Shown: piece by piece, positions 35,457 to 43,920 of the stretch
How the letters are laid out: each line of letters begins with the position of its first letter
Numbering within the stretch: the stretch's first letter is position 1
Source of the DNA: Streptacidiphilus sp. ASG 303
Lineage (GTDB): Bacteria > Actinomycetota > Actinomycetes > Streptomycetales > Streptomycetaceae
Direction: 5' to 3'
Assembly: GCF_020991365.1 (NCBI RefSeq)
Contig: NZ_JAJLRA010000024.1
Location: forward strand, 33,882 to 97,881
Length of the DNA stretch: 64,000 nt
The notes under the pieces: model-generated
Database searches by the model: none
What the model was told of the DNA's origin: nothing
What the model saw: the letters and a program-made list of their open reading frames with translations, nothing else
Position numbers and translations under genes: made by a program

Positions 35457-37946
35457 CTACGGCTTGATGCGCACCACCTGCGGGTCGTGGTCGCTCGCCT
35501 GGTCGGCGAACTCGGAGTTGATGTGCACCACGTCGTACCGGGCGTGGGTCACCGCCGGGCTGACCAGGATGTGGTCCAGCACCTGCGAGTTGCCCTGGTA
35601 GACGTAGGAGTACCGCTCCCGCTCGGGCAGCGTGTTCACCAGGTCGGTGAGCACGGTCCCGTCACCGGTCAGGGTCTTCACCGCGGGCGAGAACTGGTAG
35701 TCGTTCAGGTCGCCGAGGGCCACGATCCGGGCCTGCGGGTCGGCGGCGAGCAGCTGCTCCACGAAGGCGTGCTCCAGCGTCGCCTGCCTGGTCCGCTGCA
35801 CCTCGGAGCTGCGGGCGGGCTGCTGGAAGCGGCTGGTCAGGCCCTGGTCGCCGCCCTTGCTGTTGAAGTGGTTGGCGATGACGAAGAGCGTCTGCCCGCG
35901 GAAGGTGAACTCGCCCACCAGCGGCTTGCGGCTGCTCTTCCAGGCGTCGTCGGCCGGCGCGATGCGGCCGGGCGACACGGTGAGGGCGGTGTCCGCGCCG
36001 GTGCCGGTGACACCGACCGCGGTGACGGCGTCGCCCCCGGCGCGGTCGGTGAAGCCGACCCGCTCGGGGTTGAAGAGGAACGCGGTGCGGATGTTGCCGC
36101 CCGGCTCGCCGCCGTCCCTGTCGTTCTGCGGGTCGATCGAGCGCCACGCGTAGTGGGGGCCGCCCGCGGCCGCGATGGCGTCCACCAGCTTCTGCAGGGT
36201 CCGGCCGGCCGTCACGGTGCCGTCGTCGGCCGGGCCGTTGTCGTCCTGGATCTCCTCCAGGCCGACGATGTCGGGGGAGCGGAGGTTGGTGACCAGGCCG
36301 GCGGCCAGCGCGTCGAACTTCGCCTGCGGGTCGCCCGGGTCGAGGTTCTCCACGTTGTAGGTGGCGACGGTGACCTCGCGGTCCAGGGCGGGGTCGGTGA
36401 CCTCGCGCTGCAGGCCGCCGGGGACCAGGGTGCCCAGGGTGCGGGCCGCGACGGTGTAGGTGCCGGCGAACTGGTTGTAGTCCAGCGGGCCCTCGGTGGT
36501 GCCGGAGAGGGTGTCGCCCACGTCGGCCTTCGGGAACGCCTGCTGCGCCGCCGGCGCGAGCGACTGCACCATCAGGCGGCCCGAGTTGGGGTCCTCGTAC
36601 GAGGGGTAGTAGGCGCCGCCGCGCTTCGTCCGGTTCTGGTTGCCCTTCACCGTCACCCACAGCTCGCCGTAGGCGTCGGTGGCGCCGACGACGCGGGTGT
36701 CGTCGACCCGGACGTCCATGCCCTCCAGCGACTCGTACAGGTCCAGTGCGTACGCGGCGGGCTGCAGCGGCAGGGCCTCGATCGAGCCGCCGCCCGCGTC
36801 GGGCGCGAAGGCGTCCGGCACGTTCTTCCGGGACAGCACCACGGGCGCGGGCAGCGGGTTGCCCGAGGAGAGGACCGTCACGGCCGGCTTGGAGATCTCG
36901 GTGACCGACTGGTTCCCGGAGGCGACGCCGCCCGGGTAGTACTCGGAGACGGTGCCGGAGACGGTGACGGCGTCGCCGACCGCCACGGCCGGGGCCGAGC
37001 CGGTGAAGACGAAGACGCCCTCGCTGGTCGCCGGGTCGTCGTCGGCCTGGGGGTCCTGCATCCAGAAGCCCTTGGACCCGGAGGTGCGCAGGCCGGTGAC
37101 GACGCCGGTCACGCCGGTGACGGCCTTCCCGGCCAGCGGCGAGACCCGGGTGGTGCCCTGGACGTCGTGGATCCGGGCCGTCACGGGGGTCTCGGTCGGC
37201 GTGGGCGTCGGGGTGGGCGTGGGCGTGGGGGTCGGCGTGGGCGTGGGCGTCGGGGTCGGCGTGGTGCCGGTGCCGCCGGAGTTCGCGGGGCTCGGCGCCC
37301 CCGCCGCGAAGTCCGCCGCGTTGTCGTCGGTGTCCGTGAGGGTCCTCCGGGCCACCGAGGCGGTGTTGGAGGCGCCCGCGGCGGGGCCGGAGCCCTCCCG
37401 GACCAGGGCGGTGCCGTAGCCGACCAGGTCCTTGACCCGGCCGTCGGCGGCGCAGTCGGCGGCCGTCAGGCAGGTCAGCGGGTCCGCGCCGGAGACCAGC
37501 GCCACGGTGCCGCTGGTGCCGGACATGGCGGTGGAGCCGGAGGCGTCCGGCGTCGGCAGCGGGGTGGTCCCGCCGGCGCCCGCGGCCTCGGAGACGAGGT
37601 AGCGCCCGCCCGCGCCGAGCGAGCCGGTGAGCGCGGTGACCTGCCACTTCGAGGTGGAGGTGGGGCTGCCGGACAGGTACTGCACGCTGTACCCGGAGAG
37701 GTCCAGCGCGGCGGAGCCGGCGTTGGCCAGCTCGACGAAGTCGTTGGTGTACGTGGCGCCGGAGTTGCCGCCGCCCCCGTACACCTCGGCTATGACGGCG
37801 TCGGCCGAGGGAGCGGCGGACGCCGAGTGGACTCCCATGGCCGCGAGCGCCAGCGAGCCGGTGAGCGCGAGCGGGACCAGCCGCCTGCGCATCCGGGCGG
37901 GGCGGGGTCTCGCGGGGCGGGAGGGTGCGTCGGGGGTGTGCGACAC
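35457..37946 (-). CDS. secreted multidomain endonuclease/exonuclease (ExeM/NucH type)
   Basis: This 829-residue extracellular nuclease probably degrades DNA outside the cell. After a signal peptide (~18-45) comes a lamin-tail domain (~48-190: VYGGGGNSGATYTNDFVELAN), a TPTPTP linker (~228-252), an OB-like ExeM nucleic-acid domain (~260-480) and a C-terminal endonuclease/exonuclease/phosphatase domain (~525-829) with VATYNVENL, LEEIQD, ANHFNSK, ALGDLNDY and SDHDP, the full metal and catalytic set. The GTG at 37946 follows AAGGAG. It is monocistronic. Confidence 0.92.
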   Translation of the reverse strand: MSHTPDAPSRPARPRPARMRRRLVPLALTGSLALAAMGVHSASAAPSADAVIAEVYGGGGNSGATYTNDFVELANAGSAALDLSGYSVQYLSGSPTSTSKWQVTALTGSLGAGGRYLVSEAAGAGGTTPLPTPDASGSTAMSGTSGTVALVSGADPLTCLTAADCAADGRVKDLVGYGTALVREGSGPAAGASNTASVARRTLTDTDDNAADFAAGAPSPANSGGTGTTPTPTPTPTPTPTPTPTPTPTPTETPVTARIHDVQGTTRVSPLAGKAVTGVTGVVTGLRTSGSKGFWMQDPQADDDPATSEGVFVFTGSAPAVAVGDAVTVSGTVSEYYPGGVASGNQSVTEISKPAVTVLSSGNPLPAPVVLSRKNVPDAFAPDAGGGSIEALPLQPAAYALDLYESLEGMDVRVDDTRVVGATDAYGELWVTVKGNQNRTKRGGAYYPSYEDPNSGRLMVQSLAPAAQQAFPKADVGDTLSGTTEGPLDYNQFAGTYTVAARTLGTLVPGGLQREVTDPALDREVTVATYNVENLDPGDPQAKFDALAAGLVTNLRSPDIVGLEEIQDDNGPADDGTVTAGRTLQKLVDAIAAAGGPHYAWRSIDPQNDRDGGEPGGNIRTAFLFNPERVGFTDRAGGDAVTAVGVTGTGADTALTVSPGRIAPADDAWKSSRKPLVGEFTFRGQTLFVIANHFNSKGGDQGLTSRFQQPARSSEVQRTRQATLEHAFVEQLLAADPQARIVALGDLNDYQFSPAVKTLTGDGTVLTDLVNTLPERERYSYVYQGNSQVLDHILVSPAVTHARYDVVHINSEFADQASDHDPQVVRIKP
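37190..37265 (-). repeat. Thr-Pro linker repeat
   Basis: GTGGGCGTCGGG-type 6-bp repeats encode a run of about a dozen TP dipeptides joining the lamin-tail and nuclease parts. Confidence 0.85.
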
Positions 37947-38167
37947 CGGAGGGGTCTCCTTCGGAACGGACGGCTCGTCAGAGTGCTTGCCTGGCGGCGC
38001 CCGTCGTGTCCCCGGCCGCTGTCCCGGCCCGGGGCCGAGGAGCGCCCGGCCCAAGATACGCGCGTAGATCGACCGGGCAGAAGGGCCCCGCAGGTTAAAT
38101 CTCGGGAACGCCCGCGGTCCGCGGCGCGCCCCCGCCGTCCGACCCCCGCCGTCCGGCCCCCGACGTC

Positions 38168-38209
38168 CCGTCCGCCGTCCGCCGTCCGCCGTCCGCCGTC
38201 CGCCGTCCG
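38168..38209. repeat. six 7-bp tandem repeats (CCGTCCG)
   Basis: Six exact head-to-tail copies of CCGTCCG lie in noncoding DNA between the nuclease promoter and the DUF3533-like gene; similar degenerate units flank it. A heptamer is not a multiple of three, which fits a noncoding site. Confidence 0.9.
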
Positions 38210-38271
38210 GCTCCCCGGCCCGGTCCTGGCCGTCCGGGGGCCGCCGGTCCCGGGGCCGGCTGCCGCGGCCG

Positions 38272-39327
38272 TCAGCCGGGGACGCCGCCGCCGTCGCGCC
38301 GGCGGGCGGAGGCGAGCAGGCCGACCAGCAGGCCGCCCGCGGCCCAGGCCCCCAGGATCCAGAGCGGGCCGGTGGTCGCGTTCCCGGAGAAGTAGACGGT
38401 GTTGCGGACCGCCGTGGTGCCCGCGCCCGGCGGCAGCGCGGGCCCGATCACCCGCCAGAACGGCGGCAGCAGGACGGACGGGTACGGCCCGCCCGCGCTC
38501 GGGTTGCCCAGCACCACGAAGAGCAGCACCGCCAGCCCGATCCCGACCGTCCCGAAGAGCGTCTGCAGCGCCATGGAGCTCGCCGCCGCCGCGAACACCA
38601 CCAGCGCGCCGATCCCCCACAGGGCGGCGAAGTGCCCCGGCAGCGCGTGGAAGACGGTGTCCACGACCACCGCCCCGGCCAGCCCGGAGAGCACCGCGTA
38701 CAGCGCCAGCACGGCGAGGCGGACCAGCGCCCGGTGGGCGTTGGCCGGGCGCGCACCCGCGCTGACCGCGAGCATCGAGGAGGCGAGGTAGCCGCCGACC
38801 ATCCAGCCCACCACCAGGTAGAAGGAGGAGAGCCCGCGCCCGTCCGCCGGGGCGGGCGGGCGGATGTCGGTGACGGTGATGGCCCGCTTCCGGCCGACCT
38901 CGATCCGCCGTCCCAGCTGGGCGGCGGTGTCGGAGACCGCCGGGCCGCCGGCCGAGGCGACCAGCAGGGTGTCCCGCGTCCCGGCCGCGTCCACCAGCAG
39001 GGCGGCGTCGACGGTCCTGTCCAGGACCTGCCGCCGGGCGGCTGCCGCGGAGGGCGCGGCGGTGGCCCGCGCGGGCTCGCCGGGCAGCCGGTTCAGCAGG
39101 GCGACCACCTGCCGCGACACCTGCGGCGGGGCCACCACCGCGACGGGCACCCGGTGCGGCGAGGGGGAGTGGAAGGCCCCGATGTAGGAGACGACGAAGC
39201 CGACCTGGAGCAGCAGCACGCCCGTCATCAGCAGGAAGGCGCGCAGGCTCACCGCGTCGCGCAGCTCGGCGAGGAAGCCCCTGCGCCCCGGCCCGCCGGG
39301 GGTGGTGGACGACAGGGCGGTGCTCAT
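38272..39327 (-). CDS. DUF3533/YhgE-like membrane protein
   Basis: This 351-residue protein has one N-terminal helix (~30-52), an extracytoplasmic domain of ~125 residues (ending near DIRPPAPADGRGLSSFY), then five helices including LSSFYLVVGWMVGGYLASSML and a final GPLWILGAWAAGGLLVGLLAS. The layout matches YhgE/Pip-like and DUF3533 proteins, related to ABC-2 permeases without an ATPase. Function unknown. ATG with GAGGAGG upstream. Confidence 0.8.
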   Translation of the reverse strand: MSTALSSTTPGGPGRRGFLAELRDAVSLRAFLLMTGVLLLQVGFVVSYIGAFHSPSPHRVPVAVVAPPQVSRQVVALLNRLPGEPARATAAPSAAAARRQVLDRTVDAALLVDAAGTRDTLLVASAGGPAVSDTAAQLGRRIEVGRKRAITVTDIRPPAPADGRGLSSFYLVVGWMVGGYLASSMLAVSAGARPANAHRALVRLAVLALYAVLSGLAGAVVVDTVFHALPGHFAALWGIGALVVFAAAASSMALQTLFGTVGIGLAVLLFVVLGNPSAGGPYPSVLLPPFWRVIGPALPPGAGTTAVRNTVYFSGNATTGPLWILGAWAAGGLLVGLLASARRRDGGGVPG

Positions 39328-39561
39328 CGGTCGGGTCCCTCCTCGCGTCGGCTGTCCGACCAGCAGAACCCACGGGGCCCGCGGCGGCGGCGGGGCTCGC
39401 CGGTCGGGGCCCGTCCACCGCCCGACCGGCCGCGCCCCGGCCCGCGCCGCCCCGCGCGGCCGCCGTGCCGCCCGCCCCGTCCGGCGGCCCGCCCCGCCCC
39501 TCCGCCGGGCGCCGCCGGGACGCACCGGCGCCCGGCCCGGTCCGCGGCCGGGGACGGCCCA

Positions 39562-39567
39562 TAGACT
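39562..39567 (+). promoter_or_regulatory. -10 box TAGACT
   Basis: TAGACT lies 58 bp before the reductase start and fits the TAGNNT pattern; a leader of about 50 nt with AGGAG follows. Confidence 0.5.
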
Positions 39568-39625
39568 GACCCGGTCCGGACCCGGACCGGACCGGACGAG
39601 CCGAGAGCAGCCAGGAGTGCCGACC

Positions 39626-40960
39626 GTGACCGATACCGCCGCTGACCGGACCACCGCTGCCGACGCCGCCGCCGCGGAGCCGCACGGGCCCGTCGAGGGC
39701 ACCGCCGACGTCATCGTGGTCGGCGCCGGGCCCGCCGGCGCGACGACCGCGTACCACCTCGCCCGGGCGGGCCTGGACGTCCTGCTGCTGGAGAAGTCGG
39801 CCTTCCCCCGGGAGAAGGTCTGCGGCGACGGCCTCACCCCCCGCGCCGTCAAGCAGCTCGTGGACATGGGCATCGACGTCTCCGAGGAGGCCGGCTGGCT
39901 CCACAACAAGGGCCTGCGGATCATCGGCGGCGGCGTGCGCCTGGAGCTGGACTGGCCCGACCTGGCCTCCTTCCCCGACTACGGCCTGGTCCGCAAGCGC
40001 GCCGACTTCGACGAGCTGCTGGTCCGCCAGGCGGAGAAGGCCGGCGCGCGGCTGTACGAGCGGGCCAACGTCGGCGCACCGGTGCTGGACGACCGCACCG
40101 GCCGGATCACCGGCGTCACCGTGAAGCTGGGCGAGGAGAAGCGGCCGGCGGTCTTCACCGCCCCGCTGGTGGTCGCCGCCGACGGCAACTCCACCCGGCT
40201 GTCCCTCGCGATGGGCCTGCACCGCCGCGAGGACCGCCCGATGGGCGTCGCGTACCGGACGTACTTCACCAGCCCCCGCCACGACGACGACTACCTGGAG
40301 TCGTGGCTGGAGCTCTGGGACCGCCGCAAGGGGCAGAACACCCTCATGCCGGGCTACGGCTGGGTCTTCGGCATGGGCGACGGCACCAGCAACGTCGGCC
40401 TCGGCCTGCTCAACACCACCTCCTCCTTCGGTGAGATCGACTACCGCGAGCTGCTGAGGTCGTGGTGCGCCAACATGCCGGCCGAGTGGGGCTACACCCC
40501 GGAGAACATGACCGAGCCGATCCGCGGCGCGGCCCTCCCGATGGCCTTCAACCGGCAGCCGCACTACACCCGCGGCATGCTGCTGGTCGGCGACGCGGGC
40601 GGCATGGTCAACCCGTTCAACGGCGAGGGCATCGCCTACGCCATGGAGTCGGGGAGGATCGCCGCCGACGTGGTCGTGCAGGCCCACGCCCGGACCACCC
40701 CCGCCGGCCGCGAGCGCGCGCTGGAGGCGTACCCGCGGGTCCTCAAGGACGTCTACGGCGGGTACTACACGCTCGGCCGGGCCTTCGTGAAGCTCATCGG
40801 CAACCCGCGGGTGATGCGCCTGGCCACCGAGCGCGGCCTGACCCACCCGATGCTGATGCGCTTCGTCCTCAAGCTCCTCGCCAACCTGACCGACCCGCAG
40901 GGCGGCGACGCGATGGACCGCATCATCAACGGCCTCGCGAAGGTGGCGCCGAACGCCTGA
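39626..40960 (+). CDS. geranylgeranyl reductase family FAD protein
   Basis: This 444-residue flavoprotein reduces double bonds in polyprenyl chains. It has the FAD Rossmann motif VVGAGPAGATTAYHLA (~33-48), CGDGLTPRAVKQL and the second GD motif VGDAGGMVNPFNGEGIAYAMESG. In this menaquinone setting it probably saturates the menaquinone side chain, as MenJ does in mycobacteria; actinobacterial menaquinones are partly hydrogenated. GTG start with AGGAG eight bases away. It is just upstream of the NADase and the nuo operon. Confidence 0.9.
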   Translation: MTDTAADRTTAADAAAAEPHGPVEGTADVIVVGAGPAGATTAYHLARAGLDVLLLEKSAFPREKVCGDGLTPRAVKQLVDMGIDVSEEAGWLHNKGLRIIGGGVRLELDWPDLASFPDYGLVRKRADFDELLVRQAEKAGARLYERANVGAPVLDDRTGRITGVTVKLGEEKRPAVFTAPLVVAADGNSTRLSLAMGLHRREDRPMGVAYRTYFTSPRHDDDYLESWLELWDRRKGQNTLMPGYGWVFGMGDGTSNVGLGLLNTTSSFGEIDYRELLRSWCANMPAEWGYTPENMTEPIRGAALPMAFNRQPHYTRGMLLVGDAGGMVNPFNGEGIAYAMESGRIAADVVVQAHARTTPAGRERALEAYPRVLKDVYGGYYTLGRAFVKLIGNPRVMRLATERGLTHPMLMRFVLKLLANLTDPQGGDAMDRIINGLAKVAPNA

Positions 40961-41041
40961 CGCCTTCCCGACCGTCCCGGGGCCCGGTCCGCCGCCGCGC
41001 GGGCCGGGCCCCGCCGCGTCCGCGCGCCCCCGTCCGCGGGC

Positions 41042-41075
41042 CCCCCGTCCGCACGCGTGTGCGGGCGGACGGGGG
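41042..41075 (+). terminator. hairpin after reductase gene
   Basis: CCCCCGTCCGC pairs with GCGGACGGGGG around a 12-nt loop, 82 bp after the stop. Confidence 0.65.
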
Positions 41076-41265
41076 AGGCGGACCGGCGGCCGCGCCGTCC
41101 TGCCCCGGGCGCCTGACGCCGTGTTCGGCCGTCCGGCCCTGCCCCGATTGCCGCCCGCCACCCGTCCCCGTGTGATGAGTCCGGTGCGTCGTGCAGTCCC
41201 GACGGGTCCCTCTCCCCCCGCCCCGGGTCGACGCCCTCCGGACACTCGTCACCCTGGAGGTCCCG

Positions 41266-42048
41266 TTGCGCTCGCTCCGACGGTCCGCGGGCCTGGCCGC
41301 CGCGGCCGGACTCGCCGGCTCCCTGTTCCTCGCCCCCTCCGCCACCGCCCCCGCGAGCGCGCGGACGCCCGCGGCGGCCGCCGTGCGCGTCCCCGCCGTC
41401 CCCGCCGCCGTCCCCGCGGGCCGGGTGCGGCCCCACGGGGCGGAGCCGGACCGGTCCCCGTGCCTGGGGCTGGTGCCGCCGCCGTACGCCTTCGCCGTCC
41501 GGACGCCCTTCGTGTGCGGCGACTGGCGGCTCGGCCCCGCCGAACTGCCGCGCACCGGCGTCCTCGGGAGCATCCTCGCCGGGTACCGGCGGCTGGGCGG
41601 CCTGACACCGGTGGAGTTCCTCAACCGGTGGTGGGACCCCTCCCGCGACCTGGGCCGGGGCGACTGGCGGTACCCGCCGGACGACGGCTTCGAGCACGAC
41701 GCGGGCGGCCACGTCATCGCGGCCCCCCTGACGCTCCACCCGGGACGGCTGCTGGACCGGTTCGGCAACGAGTTCGGCAGCTTCCTCGCGCCTGCGGGGG
41801 CGAAGTACGGGGAGCGGTCGATCCCGCCGTCCAACCTCGACACCGAGGACGCCCGGTACCCGTACAACTACCACCTGTACCGGGTGAAGAAGGACACCAC
41901 CGTGTGCGCCGGCCCGGCCGCCCCGGCCTTCGAGCAGCCCGGCCAGGGGGTGCAGTTCGTGACCTCCAGCTCCTTCTGCCCGACGCTGCCGGCCGGGGTC
42001 TCCGTGAACAGCCTGCTGCGCAGCGGCAACCTGGAGCGGGCGAACTGA
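41266..42048 (+). CDS. secreted TNT-domain NAD glycohydrolase
   Basis: This 260-residue protein belongs to the tuberculosis necrotizing toxin superfamily, which hydrolyses NAD/NADP. Its motifs resemble the secreted fungal NADases most: CGDWRLGP (~83), GYRRLGGLTPVEFLNRWW, WRYPPDDGF, LLDRFGNEFGSFLAP (~162), RSIPPSNL, YNYHLYRV (~201) and GQGVQF (~225) with the Gln expected to be catalytic. The start is probably the TTG at 41266, which has TGGAGG five bases away and gives a clean signal peptide (~1-33). Four cysteines in the exported part suggest two disulfides. The next frame overlaps its stop. Confidence 0.88.
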   Translation: MRSLRRSAGLAAAAGLAGSLFLAPSATAPASARTPAAAAVRVPAVPAAVPAGRVRPHGAEPDRSPCLGLVPPPYAFAVRTPFVCGDWRLGPAELPRTGVLGSILAGYRRLGGLTPVEFLNRWWDPSRDLGRGDWRYPPDDGFEHDAGGHVIAAPLTLHPGRLLDRFGNEFGSFLAPAGAKYGERSIPPSNLDTEDARYPYNYHLYRVKKDTTVCAGPAAPAFEQPGQGVQFVTSSSFCPTLPAGVSVNSLLRSGNLERAN

Positions 42049-42401
42049 CCGGGGCGGACGGCCCCGCCGGGCGCGGCCCGGGGACCCCCGGGGCCCCGGA
42101 CGTCCGGGACCGGCGGGGGCTTCGGGGGGCGCTCCGGGCCGCGGGGGTCCCCGACGCGGCGTACGAGATCCAGGGCCTGGGCGGCGGGCCCTGGCCGGCG
42201 GACCGCCTCTACCTGGAGGAGGCGTCCGGCGGCTGGGCCGTCGGTGTGCACGAGCGCGGCCGGCGCCGGGTGCTGGAGCGGTTCCCGGACGAGGCGTCGG
42301 CCTGCCGCCGGCTCCTCGCGATGCTGACCGACCCGGGGCCGCCGCCCGTCCCCCTGACGCCGGAGGAGTCCGAGCGGCTCCTCGGCGACGGGACCGCGTG
42401 A
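42045..42401 (+). CDS. candidate immunity protein for the NADase, apparent CTG start
   Basis: This frame encodes a clear protein-like stretch: LRGALRAAGVPDAAYEIQGL, ADRLYLEEASGGWAVGVHERG and FPDEASACRRLLAMLTD. I recall similar segments attached or next to actinobacterial TNT proteins, so immunity is the likely role. There is no in-frame ATG, GTG or TTG that includes the domain. A CTG at 42045 overlaps the toxin's stop as CTGA and has GGAG eight bases upstream, exactly like the ATGA/GTGA couplings elsewhere here. This would give 118 residues, cytosolic, no signal peptide. A sequencing error or frameshift from the toxin is the alternative. Confidence 0.68.
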   Translation: MTGADGPAGRGPGTPGAPDVRDRRGLRGALRAAGVPDAAYEIQGLGGGPWPADRLYLEEASGGWAVGVHERGRRRVLERFPDEASACRRLLAMLTDPGPPPVPLTPEESERLLGDGTA

Positions 42402-42825
42402 CCCGCGCCCGCCCCCTCGCCGCCGCGAGGGGGCGGGCGCGGCCGTTCCGGGCGCGGCCGTCCCGGGGCGGGGCCGTTCCGGGCCACGGCGGTCCCGGCC
42501 GCTTGTGAACCGGGGGGCAATCCGGCCCGGCCGCGCGCCGGACGGCGGGGTCCCGGGGGCCGGGGAGGCAGGAGGGGAGCGGGGGAGCGCGGCCGTCCCG
42601 CGGCGCCGCGCGCACCGGTCAAGCGGGGGCGCGGCCGGGGCCACCCGGGAGGGTGAGGGCGGTTAACACGCCATCCGGAGGGTCACAAATTTGCACTGGG
42701 ACGGCGTGGGCTGATAGTGGAGCGCCCCTCCGAGCAGGCGTTTCACCGGCGGTGATGACGCAGCGGGACCGCTTGTGAGCAGAGTGTGCCCGCTTCACCG
42801 ACCATGATCGATCGTCAGGTGGCGT

Positions 42826-42866
42826 AGATCACAAAGACCACCCGCAACCGCGTGTCGCAGATCACA
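42826..42866 (+). promoter_or_regulatory. AGATCACA direct repeats, 33 bp apart
   Basis: Two exact AGATCACA octamers (42826-42833, 42859-42866) are three helical turns apart and centred near -62 and -29 from the predicted nuo start site. They could bind an activator or repressor; which one is unknown. Confidence 0.35.
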
Positions 42867-42878
42867 TGCGCACGGGCA

Positions 42879-42884
42879 TAGGAT
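42879..42884 (+). promoter_or_regulatory. nuo promoter -10 box TAGGAT
   Basis: TAGGAT matches the TAGNNT consensus of housekeeping Streptomyces promoters and is the best -10 before the Rex-like site. Confidence 0.5.
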
Positions 42885-42901
42885 GCAGCCGAATCGGGGT
42901 T

Positions 42902-42917
42902 TGTGAACTGCCTCACA
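42902..42917 (+). promoter_or_regulatory. Rex-like redox operator at nuo
   Basis: TGTGAACTGCCTCACA matches the Rex operator TGTGAACNNNTTCACA at 12 of 13 fixed positions. Rex senses NADH/NAD and represses respiratory genes in Streptomyces, and nuo has been listed among its targets as I remember it. The site lies just downstream of the predicted start site, where binding would block transcription. Confidence 0.65.
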
Positions 42918-42990
42918 TGAGGTGATCACGAGCCCGGAACCGAACGGTCCGAATGCAGTCAAGGACGACCTGCGGAGGGAGCGGGGGCGT

Positions 42991-43350
42991 ATGAACGCTT
43001 ACGCGCCGATCCTCGTACTCGGTGCCATCGCGGCGGCTTTCGCGGTGGGATCCATCGTGATGGCCTCACTCACCGGCCCGAAGCGCTACAACCGGGCCAA
43101 GCTCGAGGCCTACGAATGCGGCATCGAGCCCACCCCGCAGCCGGTCGGGGGCGGGCGCTTCCCGATCAAGTACTACCTCACGGCGATGCTCTTCATCGTC
43201 TTCGACATCGAGATCGTCTTCCTCTACCCGTGGGCCGTCAGCTTCGACGCCCTGGGGATCTTCGGGCTGGTCGAGATGCTGCTCTTCATCGCCACCGTCT
43301 TCGTCGCCTACGCCTACGTGTGGCGGCGCGGCGGTCTCGAGTGGGACTAG
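42991..43350 (+). CDS. nuoA: NADH-quinone oxidoreductase subunit A
   Basis: NuoA is a three-helix membrane subunit of complex I. The 119 residues contain [11 protein letters not shown], with the Cys loop that is mobile in complex I, and [21 protein letters not shown], with conserved acids in TM2. The ATG at 42991 ([11 protein letters not shown]) is preferred over upstream frames because of GGAGGGAGCGG. It is the first gene of an unbroken nuoA-N set. Confidence 0.97.
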   Translation: MNAYAPILVLGAIAAAFAVGSIVMASLTGPKRYNRAKLEAYECGIEPTPQPVGGGRFPIKYYLTAMLFIVFDIEIVFLYPWAVSFDALGIFGLVEMLLFIATVFVAYAYVWRRGGLEWD

Positions 43351-43365
43351 CTGAGAGGCGAACAC

Positions 43366-43920
43366 ATGGGTATCGAGGAGAAACTGCCGAGCGGCTTCCT
43401 GCTCACCACCGTGGAGACCGCCGCCGGGTGGGTGCGGAAGGCGTCGCTCTTCCCGGCCACCTTCGGACTGGCCTGCTGCGCCATCGAGATGATGACGACG
43501 GGCGCGGGCCGGTACGACCTGGCGCGGTTCGGCATGGAGGTCTTCCGCGGCTCGCCGCGCCAGGCCGACCTGATGATCGTCGCCGGGCGGGTGAGCCAGA
43601 AGATGGCCCCGGTGCTCCGCCAGGTCTACGACCAGATGGCGAACCCGAAGTGGGTCATCTCCATGGGCGTGTGCGCCTCGTCGGGCGGCATGTTCAACAA
43701 CTACGCGATCGTCCAGGGCGTCGACCACATCGTGCCCGTCGACATCTACCTGCCCGGCTGCCCGCCGCGGCCCGAGATGCTGATGGACGCGATCCTCAAG
43801 CTCCACGACAAGATCCAGCACGAGAAGCTGGGCGTGAACCGCCGCAGGGCGGAGGAGCAGGCCGAGGAAGAGGCGCTGCGGGCGGTCCCGACGATCGAGA
43901 TGAAGGGGCTGCTGCGGTGA
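43366..43920 (+). CDS. nuoB: NADH-quinone oxidoreductase subunit B
   Basis: NuoB holds cluster N2, the last iron-sulfur centre before quinone. The 184 residues have the ligands in [19 protein letters not shown] and PGCPPRPE, giving two adjacent and two separate Cys. ATG after CTGAGAGGCG. A charged C-terminal tail ([14 protein letters not shown]) is present. The nuoC start overlaps its stop. Confidence 0.97.
   Translation: MGIEEKLPSGFLLTTVETAAGWVRKASLFPATFGLACCAIEMMTTGAGRYDLARFGMEVFRGSPRQADLMIVAGRVSQKMAPVLRQVYDQMANPKWVISMGVCASSGGMFNNYAIVQGVDHIVPVDIYLPGCPPRPEMLMDAILKLHDKIQHEKLGVNRRRAEEQAEEEALRAVPTIEMKGLLR

Larger units (their letters stand above)
42402..42990 (+). promoter_or_regulatory. nuo operon upstream region and leader
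   Basis: The 589-bp region has no convincing gene. Its last 300 bp are much less GC-rich than the rest of the window, as expected for a control region. A TAGGAT -10 box is at 42879-42884, giving a start site near 42891 and a ~100-nt leader. A Rex-like operator follows at 42902. AGATCACA occurs at 42826 and again at 42859, 33 bp apart. GATAGT at 42711 could be a second -10. Confidence 0.6.

Noticed and set aside
35457..39324. Very long rightward open frames opposite the nuclease and membrane protein (up to about 1,390 codons)
   Set aside because: They are antisense to well-supported genes, Arg/Gly-rich, and result from the lack of stops in GC-rich DNA.
42502..42520. A second Rex-like site (TTGTGAACCGGGGGGCA)
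   Set aside because: Only the left half matches; the right half does not.
42851..42866. Crp-type site in the nuo promoter (GTGTCGCAGATCACA)
   Set aside because: Spacing and half-sites do not fit the Streptomyces Crp consensus.
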